Shown piece after piece: positions 57,763 to 64,000 of a stretch of DNA of 64,000 nt. The position numbers and the translations under genes are program-made. This DNA is from Massilia eburnea (GTDB taxonomy: Bacteria > Pseudomonadota > Gammaproteobacteria > Burkholderiales > Burkholderiaceae_D). The notes below the pieces were generated by a model. It saw nothing but the letters and a program-made list of their open reading frames with translations, did no database searches and had not been told where the DNA came from. Position 1 is the stretch's first letter; every line of letters begins with the position of its first letter. The stretch covers positions 124,001-188,000 of the forward strand of contig NZ_WNKX01000007.1 in assembly GCF_009720745.1 (NCBI RefSeq), read 5' to 3'.

Positions 57763-57778
57763 CGGGACAAATGTCCCG
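57763..57778. promoter_or_regulatory. CGGGACA-AA-TGTCCCG dyad upstream of the pilin genes
   Basis: Two 7-bp arms with a 2-bp centre lie 74 bp after the regulator stop and about 160 bp before the first Flp-like gene. It fits a dimeric response-regulator operator; no clean promoter could be assigned. Confidence 0.4.
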
Positions 57779-57939
57779 ATTCCTGCTGGAAAAAGAGGAC
57801 ATCTCTCCTGCTCAGAAAAGGACAGATGTTTGATGGAAGTCAAAACGCTCACGCCTAAAGTGAACTCATCAGCACGGCATAACCTGTCGGCTGAGACTAG
57901 AACCAGGCAAGGCCAACACAACCATGTCCGGAGTACAGA

Positions 57940-58083
57940 ATGCGCAAACGCACCCTGCCGCCACGAATCGCCAGCTTCATCGCCGAGGAAGACGGCCGGG
58001 CCTTTTACGAATATGTACTTGTAGCCTCACTGACAGTTGTCGTCGGCATCATTGTGCTTCTGGCGCTTGGAAAAGGCAGGTGA
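57940..58083 (+). CDS. Flp-like small prepilin, 47 aa
   Basis: ORF of 47 codons with GGAG 6 nt before the ATG. The peptide has a basic leader, then EEDG-RAFYEYVLVASLT and a hydrophobic tail. Cleavage after Gly would leave Glu5-Tyr6 of the mature pilin, as in Flp pilins, but the rest of the Flp signature (normally GxxAIEYG) has changed to GRAFYEYV. It precedes the canonical flp by 69 bp. It may be a minor pilin. Confidence 0.6.
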   Translation: MRKRTLPPRIASFIAEEDGRAFYEYVLVASLTVVVGIIVLLALGKGR

Positions 58084-58152
58084 CGCGGGCTTGTTCCGTG
58101 CAGCTGCAAACACTTTGGTGCAATTTCTACTCAGTCCTCGAAAGGAAACATC

Positions 58153-58326
58153 ATGAAAGCCATCCAAAAATTCATCCGTGATGAACAAGGCGTGACCGCC
58201 ATCGAATACGGCCTGATCGCCGCCCTGATCGCCGTGGTGATCATCGCTGCGGTGAAGATCGTCGGCACCCAGCTGTCGAAGACCTTCACCACCATCGGTA
58301 CTGCACTGAGCACCGCCAACAGCTAA
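58153..58326 (+). CDS. flp: Flp/Fap major pilin
   Basis: A 57-aa protein with a leader ending RDEQG and then VTAIEYGLIAALIAVVIIAA, the textbook Flp signature with Glu5-Tyr6 after the predicted cleavage. It is the main subunit of the Tad pilus after processing by the prepilin peptidase at 59616. AAAGGAAAC site before the ATG. Confidence 0.9.
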   Translation: MKAIQKFIRDEQGVTAIEYGLIAALIAVVIIAAVKIVGTQLSKTFTTIGTALSTANS

Positions 58327-58393
58327 ATGCCAGCCGGCGTCCGGCGAGGCAAGCCGCCTCCCCGGACGCGTTTCTTCTCTACGGAGGTCGATT

Positions 58394-58570
58394 GTGAAAG
58401 ACCGATTCTTACGCTTCCTCCGACACGAACATGCCGTCTCCGCCATCGAATATGCATTGCTCGGCGGCCTGATTGCGGTAGTGATCGTGATCGCCGTCAC
58501 CTTCGCTGGCGCCCAGCTCAAGGTCCTGTTCGATAACCTCGCATCCCAAGTGTCACAGGCATCATCATGA
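58394..58570 (+). CDS. Second Flp-type prepilin, 58 aa, GTG start
   Basis: A 58-aa protein from GTG at 58394 with ACGGAGG 6 nt before. The leader RHEHA has Ala, not Gly, at the cleavage position, followed by VSAIEYALLGGLIAVVIVIAV with Glu5-Tyr6. Overlaps the PAP2 gene start by 4 nt (ATGA). It may be a minor or specialised pilin. Confidence 0.75.
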   Translation: MKDRFLRFLRHEHAVSAIEYALLGGLIAVVIVIAVTFAGAQLKVLFDNLASQVSQASS

Positions 58571-59619
58571 GCGCAGTCCTGACCCCGTCCATTGCAAGCC
58601 GCGCCAACATGCCGCGCGCCCTTCTGCGCGAACATGGGCTGCTGCTCACCCTGGTTGCCCTGGAACTGGCCGCGGCAGTGGCCCTGTGCGCCGCCCACCC
58701 GGACAAGTTCAAAGACGACCTGCAACTGGAATCGTATGTCAGCACCCTGGCGCTGGGCCTGGTGTTCGCCCTGTGCGCCTACACCATGCACGTGATGATC
58801 TTCACCCGTCCCAAGCAACTGGTGCACTACCTGCGCACCGACCTGACCGCCTTCCTGACGCGCGAGCGCCTGCTGTTTGCCGCGCCCGTGCTGGCCACCC
58901 TGCCCCTGTTTGCCGCCAGCTTCACCGTACTCAAGGCTGCCGTGCCGATGGTCCAGCCCTACGCCTGGGATGCCCGCATCGCCGCCGCCGACGCCTGGCT
59001 GCATGGCGGCGTGCAGCCCTGGGTGCTGATGCAGCCGCTGCTGGGCCACCCGCTGGTGAGCGCCCTGCTCAGCGTAGCTTATCACCTGTGGTTCTTTATC
59101 CTGGGCGCCACTGTGTACTGGATGGCATTCAATATGGAGCGCCGCCAGCTGCGCATGCAATTCATGCTCAGCTTTGTATTGAGCTGGATCTTGCTGGGCA
59201 ATGTGATGGCCATGGCGTTTTCTTCCGTCGGTCCCTGCTTCTACCAGCACGTGGTGCCGGGCGCCGATCCCTTCGCCGGCCTGATGCAATACCTGAACGA
59301 GGCCAATGGCAAGGCGCCCCTGCTGGTGCTCGATGTGCAGAATATGCTGTGGCACAGCTACTCCACCCATACCGGCAGCAATGCCCTCAGCATTTCCGCC
59401 ATGCCCAGCATGCACGTGGCCAGTTCGGTGCTGCTGGCCCTGTTCGGCTGGCGCGTGAGCCGCGCCGCCGGCATCGCCCTCACCGTCTTTGCCGTGCTGA
59501 TCCAGCTTGGCTCAGTACACCTGGGCTGGCACTACGCGCTCGACGGCTACGCCGGCGCGGCAGGCGCCATCCTGATCTGGATTTTCTGCGGCAAGCTGGT
59601 ACAAGGGAGCGCAGCATGA
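58567..59619 (+). CDS. PAP2/Aur1-like membrane phosphatase
   Basis: A 350-aa protein with six or more helices and the PAP2 signature in two parts: SAMPSMHVASS and HLGWHYALDGYAG, giving the catalytic His residues. The layout is that of the Aur1/Ipt1-like group, which transfers or removes phosphate-linked head groups from lipids. It is coupled by ATGA overlaps to both the Flp gene before and the prepilin peptidase after, an unusual place for a lipid enzyme. Confidence 0.75.
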   Translation: MSAVLTPSIASRANMPRALLREHGLLLTLVALELAAAVALCAAHPDKFKDDLQLESYVSTLALGLVFALCAYTMHVMIFTRPKQLVHYLRTDLTAFLTRERLLFAAPVLATLPLFAASFTVLKAAVPMVQPYAWDARIAAADAWLHGGVQPWVLMQPLLGHPLVSALLSVAYHLWFFILGATVYWMAFNMERRQLRMQFMLSFVLSWILLGNVMAMAFSSVGPCFYQHVVPGADPFAGLMQYLNEANGKAPLLVLDVQNMLWHSYSTHTGSNALSISAMPSMHVASSVLLALFGWRVSRAAGIALTVFAVLIQLGSVHLGWHYALDGYAGAAGAILIWIFCGKLVQGSAA

Positions 59620-60203
59620 GCCTCGATAGCCGCGCCCTGCTGCCCATCGTGCTCCTGGCCGGCCTGCTGGCCTGGGCCGTGGCGAGCGACGTGCACAGCC
59701 GCCGCATCCCGAACCGGCTGGTGCTGGCCGGCATCGTGGCCGGCCTGGCGCTGCAGGCGACAGTGACGCCGGGCGCCGGCCTGTTCAGCGAACCGTTCGG
59801 TGCGCTGGGCTTGCTGAAAAGCGGGGCCGGCATGACCCTGGGGCTGCTGCTGCTGCTGCCGATGTATGCGCTGGGCGCGATGGGGGCCGGCGACGTCAAG
59901 CTGATGGCCATGATCGGTACTTTCCTGGGGCCGCTCGATACCGTGGGCGCCGGCCTGGCCAGCCTGCTGGCCGGCGGCTTGCTGTCACTGACGGTCGCCC
60001 TGTGCCAGGGCAGCCTGGGCCGCGTGAGCGGCAACGTCAAGACCATGATGCTGGGCAGCGTGCTGCGCGGCCTGTCCGGCGGCAACGCCCAGGTCGACGC
60101 GCCGCCGTCCGCGACCGGCCAACTGCCCTACGCCGTGGCGATCTCGAGCGGCACGGTAGCCTATCTGTTGCTGACCCGTTATTTCGGCTGGAGCCTGCTA
60201 TGA
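59616..60203 (+). CDS. cpaA: Flp prepilin peptidase CpaA/TadV
   Basis: A 195-aa A24 aspartyl peptidase of the short type. The catalytic aspartates are in ASDVHSRRIPN (first) and MGAGDVKLMAM (second). It cuts Flp prepilins at the inner membrane. The start overlaps the PAP2 stop and the end overlaps the next gene start by 4 nt each. Confidence 0.9.
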   Translation: MSLDSRALLPIVLLAGLLAWAVASDVHSRRIPNRLVLAGIVAGLALQATVTPGAGLFSEPFGALGLLKSGAGMTLGLLLLLPMYALGAMGAGDVKLMAMIGTFLGPLDTVGAGLASLLAGGLLSLTVALCQGSLGRVSGNVKTMMLGSVLRGLSGGNAQVDAPPSATGQLPYAVAISSGTVAYLLLTRYFGWSLL

Positions 60204-60817
60204 ACGCTACCCCTATCCTGGCATCGCGCGCCGTCAACCTGCTGGCCACCACGGCGCTGGCCAGCGTCTGGCTGCTGTTCTCGCTCGCCCATGCGCACGC
60301 CTTTGCCACCACCGGCGACTGGACCTACCTGCTGTTCGTGGCCTCGGAAACCCTGGTGGCGGTGCTGTTCGTGATGCGCTCGGAGCCGGCCGCAGTATCG
60401 CACTCGCCGCTGGACTGGGTGCTGGCCATCGCTTCCACCGGCGCGCCCTTCCTGTTCGCGCCCAGTGGCGAAGGCTTGCTGCCGGCGGCGCGCCTGCTGA
60501 TCGTGCTGGGCGTGCTGCTGCAGATCGGCGGCCTGCTTTCGCTTAACCGCAGCTTCGGCCTGGTGGCCGCCAGGCGCCAGATCAAGACCCGCGGGCTGTA
60601 CCGCTGGATCCGCCATCCCCTGTATGCCAGCTACCTGCTCAGCTACACCGGCTATGTGCTGTCCAACAGCAGCGCCTCCAACGCCATCACCTGCCTGCTG
60701 GCCGGGGCCCTGCTGGTGGCGCGCCTGCTGCGCGAAGAGCGCTTCCTGTCACGCGACAGTCAATACGTGCTGTACATGCGCCATGTGAAGTACCGCGTCC
60801 TGCCAATGGTATTTTGA
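60200..60817 (+). CDS. Isoprenylcysteine methyltransferase-like membrane protein
   Basis: A 205-aa protein with about five helices and the ICMT/PEMT signature RGLYRWIRHPLYASYLL, which binds SAM at the membrane surface. Members of this family methylate lipid or protein carboxyl groups, or phospholipid amines. It overlaps the cpaA stop (ATGA), so it belongs to the pilus operon. Substrate unknown; a pilus or envelope lipid target is possible but not shown. Confidence 0.7.
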   Translation: MNATPILASRAVNLLATTALASVWLLFSLAHAHAFATTGDWTYLLFVASETLVAVLFVMRSEPAAVSHSPLDWVLAIASTGAPFLFAPSGEGLLPAARLLIVLGVLLQIGGLLSLNRSFGLVAARRQIKTRGLYRWIRHPLYASYLLSYTGYVLSNSSASNAITCLLAGALLVARLLREERFLSRDSQYVLYMRHVKYRVLPMVF

Positions 60818-60829
60818 GAGGGGTCCGCC

Positions 60830-62146
60830 ATGCCTGCCGACTTTGAAGAAACCAGCAAACGCGCCTGGGCCGACGACCCGCTGCGCGTGCCCGCTCCGCG
60901 CACCGTGGAGGAAACCGGCCTGCCCTTCCTGCTGCTGGTGGAGCTGACCGCCAAGATCCTGTACCAGCGCGGCCAGGTCAAGCTGAATGAGCTGGGCGGC
61001 CACCTCAAGCTGCCGCTGTCGGTGCTGGACCCGATCATTTCCTTCATGCGCACCGAGAAGCTGACCGAGATGGTGCGCCGCGGCGTGAGCAACACCGACG
61101 CCGACATCGTGTACAACCTGACCGATACCGGCCGCGCCCGCGCCGCCGAATTCGTACGCCGCGACGCCTATGCCGGCGCCGCGCCAGTGACTTTCAGCGA
61201 CTATGCCGAACGGGTGCGCGCCCATAGCGTGGCGCAGATGCGCGTCAAGCGCGAGCATATCCGTAAAGTCTTCGACGGCATCGTCGCCAGCCCTGCAGTG
61301 CTTGACCAGTTGGGCGCGGCCATGAACAGTGGCCGCGCCATCTTTGTCCATGGTCCGGCGGGCAGCGGCAAGACTTACCTGGCCGAGCGCCTGAACGGCC
61401 TGCTGCAAGGGCAGATCGCCGTGCCGCATGCGCTGCTGGTGGACGGCGACATCATCCCGATGTTCGACCCCGTGGTGCACACCGCCATCGAGGACACGGC
61501 GCCGCCGGGCATGCTGTTCGACCGCCGCACGCCGCGCGACCAGCGCTGGGTGCGCAGCGAACGCCCGGCCGTGATCACCGGCGGCGAACTGACGCTCGAC
61601 GCCCTGGACTTGCGCTTCGACCCGGCCACGCGCCTGTACCAGGCCCCACCCCACCTGAAGGCCAATGGCGGCATCTTCATCATCGACGACCTGGGGCGCC
61701 AGCGCTGTTCGCCGGTGGAGCTGATGAACCGCTGGATCGTGCCGATGGACCGCCAGGTCGACTACCTGTCGCTGCAGAACGGCTACAAGTTCCCGGTGCC
61801 GTTCGACGTGGTGGTGATCTTTTCCTCCAACCTGCCGCCCGAATCGCTGGCCGACGGCTCTTTCCTGCGCCGCCTGGGCTACAAGATCCACATCGGCCCG
61901 CTGCAGCCGGAACAGTACGAAACCGTGTTCCGCCAGGTCTGCCAGCGCTACTCGGTGCCGTTCGAAGCCGAGACCTTCGCCTGGCTGATGCGCCAGCACC
62001 ACACGCACGAAAAGCCATTCATGGCCTGCTATCCGCGCGACCTGGTTTCGCAGCTGCGCGACCTGGCCGCCTACGAAGGCCGCCTGCCCACGCTTGATGT
62101 CGCATCGCTCGAGTGGGCCTGGAATAACTATTTTTCAGCCGTCTAA
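60830..62146 (+). CDS. AAA+ ATPase with N-terminal winged helix, pilus locus
   Basis: A 438-aa protein. Residues 25-105 fit a winged helix. The AAA+ core has Walker A GPAGSGKT (175-182), Walker B IFIIDDLG with DD in place of DE, sensor-1 FSSNLPPESL and a C-terminal helical lid. It is not the TadA secretion ATPase (no T2SE signature). Similar ATPases lie by Flp loci in Burkholderiales. AGGGG site before the ATG. Role unknown. Confidence 0.7.
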   Translation: MPADFEETSKRAWADDPLRVPAPRTVEETGLPFLLLVELTAKILYQRGQVKLNELGGHLKLPLSVLDPIISFMRTEKLTEMVRRGVSNTDADIVYNLTDTGRARAAEFVRRDAYAGAAPVTFSDYAERVRAHSVAQMRVKREHIRKVFDGIVASPAVLDQLGAAMNSGRAIFVHGPAGSGKTYLAERLNGLLQGQIAVPHALLVDGDIIPMFDPVVHTAIEDTAPPGMLFDRRTPRDQRWVRSERPAVITGGELTLDALDLRFDPATRLYQAPPHLKANGGIFIIDDLGRQRCSPVELMNRWIVPMDRQVDYLSLQNGYKFPVPFDVVVIFSSNLPPESLADGSFLRRLGYKIHIGPLQPEQYETVFRQVCQRYSVPFEAETFAWLMRQHHTHEKPFMACYPRDLVSQLRDLAAYEGRLPTLDVASLEWAWNNYFSAV

Positions 62147-62161
62147 GGCAAGGGGATAATC

Positions 62162-63007
62162 ATGAGGAACACACGAGCAATGATCATGATGGTGGTGGCC
62201 ATCGGGCTGGCCTTCGTGGCCGTGGTGGTGGCGGCGCGCTGGATCAACGCCCAGGCCACCACCAATACCGCCAAGGTGGCTGTGGCGCAGGTGGACATCA
62301 GCATGGGCGCACGCATCACGCCGGACATGGTGCGCCTGGTCGACTGGCCGGCTTCCGTGCAGCCGCCTGGGGTGATCAAGGACGACAAGCTGCTTGAGTC
62401 GCGCGTCACCAAGAACAGCATTACGCGCGGCGAACCGATCCTCGAATCGAAGCTGGCGCCACCCGGCACCCAGGGCGGCCTGTCGGCGGTGGTGGCCGAA
62501 GGCAAGCGCGCCATGACGGTACGCGTGAACGACGTGGTGGGCGTGGCCGGCTTCGCACTGCCGGGCAACTACGTCGACATCCTGGTCAACACCCAGGAGG
62601 AAGGCCAGCGCACCCAGACCAAGGATCCGACCATCTCCAAGATCGTGCTCGAACGCATCCTGGTGCTGGCGGTGGCGCAGGAATCCGGGCGCGACGATAC
62701 CAAGCCGAAGGTGGTCAATGCCGTAACGCTGGAACTGACGCCGGAACAAGTGGAAAAACTGGACCTGGCGCGCAGCGTGGGCAGCCTGTCGCTGGTGCTG
62801 CGCAACCAGGTCGACCCGAACCCGGCGCTGACCGCAGGCGCCACCAAGACCACCCTGCTGGGCGCCGCCGCACCGGCACCGAAGGCAGCAGCGCCAGCCC
62901 CGGCGCCCAAGCCTGTCGCCGTGCGCAAGGTAGCCGCGGTGCCGCCGCCGCCCGGCGTGAAGGTGGAAATGATCAAGGGACTGGACCGCAGCAGCCAACA
63001 ATTCTGA
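62162..63007 (+). CDS. cpaB: Flp pilus assembly protein CpaB/RcpC
   Basis: A 281-aa protein with an N-terminal membrane anchor (MIMMVVAIGLAFVAVVVAARW), a SAF domain (about 40-105: VAVAQVDISMGARITPDMVRLVDWP) and a second beta domain (VRVNDVVGVAGFALPGNYVDILV), then a Pro/Ala-rich C-terminus. It stabilises the secretin in the periplasm. GGGG site ahead; cpaC starts 13 nt later. Confidence 0.88.
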   Translation: MRNTRAMIMMVVAIGLAFVAVVVAARWINAQATTNTAKVAVAQVDISMGARITPDMVRLVDWPASVQPPGVIKDDKLLESRVTKNSITRGEPILESKLAPPGTQGGLSAVVAEGKRAMTVRVNDVVGVAGFALPGNYVDILVNTQEEGQRTQTKDPTISKIVLERILVLAVAQESGRDDTKPKVVNAVTLELTPEQVEKLDLARSVGSLSLVLRNQVDPNPALTAGATKTTLLGAAAPAPKAAAPAPAPKPVAVRKVAAVPPPPGVKVEMIKGLDRSSQQF

Positions 63008-63020
63008 CACGGAGCTTCAA

Positions 63021-64000
63021 ATGAAAAGAATAAGCACCGCAGTACCGGGCATCCTGGGCGCCCTGCTGGTCTTGCCCGCGCTCGTCACGCCAGCCGCCGC
63101 GCAAGTAGCCGCCGAAGCCGTGGTCGTGGCGCAGCAGCCCAAGGTGAAGAGCAAAGGCAGCCTGCCCGGCAAAGCCGCCGCCGCCCCGGCCTCGGCGCCC
63201 TCCGGCATCCCGGAAGGGGGACGCACCGAAATGGCGCCGGCCATGCAGCTGGCCGAGGGCAAGTCCAGCATCATCCGCCTGCAGCATCCGGCAGCGCGGG
63301 TGGCGGTGGGCGATGCGCGCATCGCCGACGTGATCCTGCTCAATCCGAAAGAAGTGTATATGCTGGGCCGCAGCGTCGGCACCACCAACCTGATCGTCTG
63401 GCAAAAGACCGGCGATACGGTGATCGCCGACCTGACCGTCAGCGCCGACACCGCCTCCCTTCAGGCGGGTGTCGACAAGCTGACCGGCGCGCCAGGCATG
63501 GTCAAGGTGAGCGCAGCGGCGGACTCCATCGTCCTCGCCGGCACGGTGCCGGACGTGGTGGTGTCCGAACATATCCTGCAGATGGCCAACGCCTACGTCA
63601 CGCGCCAGCGTCCGCAAGGCGGCGGCGCTGGCAGCGCGAGCGGCGCCGGCGGCGGCCAGCAACAGTTCGCCGCCAGCGAGAACGGGCTGTCGCTCAAGGT
63701 GATCAATATGATGACGGTAGCGGCGCCCCAGCAGGTGATGCTGGAGGTGAAGGTGGCCGAGGTGTCCAAGACCCTGGTCGACCAGCTGGGCGCCAGCATC
63801 GGCGCCAGCCACGCCATCGGCAACTGGACCTATACCCTGCTCTCCAACCTGTTGAGCGGCAATTCGTCCTTCGTGGATGCCTTCAACCGCCGCAACGGCA
63901 ATTTCCTCACCATCGATGCGCAGAAGCGCGACGGCCTGGTCAAGATGCTGGCCGAGCCTAACCTGATGGCCATCAGCGGCCAGGAAGCCAGCTTCCTGGC
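63021..64000 (+). CDS. cpaC: Pilus secretin CpaC/RcpA, 3' end outside window
   Basis: Open from ATG at 63021 to the right edge (about 326 codons). Sec signal (ISTAVPGILGALLVLPALVTPAAAQ), a Pro/Ala-rich region, then the N-terminal secretin domain (VAVGDARIADVILLNPKEVYMLGRSVGTTNLIVWQ), a BON-like repeat, and the start of the secretin fold (QQVMLEVKVAEVSK). It forms the outer-membrane pore of the Tad pilus. The rest of the locus, including the TadA ATPase, should lie to the right. Confidence 0.88.
   Translation, partial: MKRISTAVPGILGALLVLPALVTPAAAQVAAEAVVVAQQPKVKSKGSLPGKAAAAPASAPSGIPEGGRTEMAPAMQLAEGKSSIIRLQHPAARVAVGDARIADVILLNPKEVYMLGRSVGTTNLIVWQKTGDTVIADLTVSADTASLQAGVDKLTGAPGMVKVSAAADSIVLAGTVPDVVVSEHILQMANAYVTRQRPQGGGAGSASGAGGGQQQFAASENGLSLKVINMMTVAAPQQVMLEVKVAEVSKTLVDQLGASIGASHAIGNWTYTLLSNLLSGNSSFVDAFNRRNGNFLTIDAQKRDGLVKMLAEPNLMAISGQEASFL

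Noticed and set aside
57652..57858. Frame across the regulator end and the pilin upstream region
   Set aside because: It overlaps the regulator gene out of frame and crosses the dyad; no start signal.
60830..62146. The AAA+ gene as the TadA pilus motor
   Set aside because: It lacks the secretion-ATPase signatures (Asp and His boxes) and has a winged-helix front.

Overview
The window looks like chromosomal DNA of a high-GC, motile, aerobic betaproteobacterium, most likely Oxalobacteraceae (a Massilia, Duganella or Janthinobacterium relative). Pointers are the EarP/EF-P arginine-rhamnosylation pair, an flhDC-mot-che locus in one block, a caa3-type oxidase, kynurenine-pathway genes, a PEP-CTERM protein and a Tad/Flp pilus locus. 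The taxonomic call is inference from gene content. I see no integrase, transposase, rRNA operon or CRISPR array.

Layout. 1-6526: 3' part of a methyltransferase gene, initiator tRNA with clear promoter and terminator, a lipoprotein, a Tat-exported AcpA-type phosphatase, a small unknown protein coupled to dbpA, and a convergent amidase. 6610-8715: efp and earP, then two tRNA-Glu genes. 8707-13834: oxidase operon (subunits II, I, two III-like, IV) and a small membrane protein. 13949-16032: alternating array of three tRNA-Ala(GGC) and three tRNA-Glu(UUC) beside gltX, the synthetase that charges tRNA-Glu. 16144-27546: DUF4399 protein, Ycf48-like lipoprotein and mrp in one operon; metG with a GNAT gene; a more AT-rich patch of tiny membrane and lipoprotein genes; an EamA exporter; a porin; DUF3460; scpA; panC; an unknown protein.

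27536-40989 (minus strand): HDOD protein, then in transcription order flhD, flhC, a membrane methyltransferase, motA, motB, a CheZ-like protein, a CheY-like regulator, cheA, cheW, an MCP, cheR, cheD, cheB, cheY: the flagellar master regulator, the motor stator and a full chemotaxis pathway with receptor adaptation. A 0.6-kb regulatory gap with direct repeats and palindromes separates flhD from kynU-kynA, whose end overlaps an RNase T2 gene. 44505-51284: a PEP-CTERM CHRD protein, then a minus-strand signalling operon (receiver-kinase, orphan NMT1-type binding protein, membrane hybrid kinase, ECF41 sigma factor) followed by a carboxymuconolactone-decarboxylase gene preceded by an exact ECF41-type promoter.

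51409-64000: a large unknown membrane protein, htpG, a kinase/regulator pair, and a Tad pilus locus with three Flp-type prepilins, a PAP2 phosphatase, the prepilin peptidase, an isoprenylcysteine-methyltransferase-like protein, an AAA+ ATPase, CpaB and the start of the CpaC secretin, which runs off the window.

Strongest candidates for something undescribed: the kinase/binding protein/hybrid kinase/ECF41 chain with its predicted target promoter, and the lipid-enzyme genes translationally coupled to Flp pilin and prepilin peptidase.
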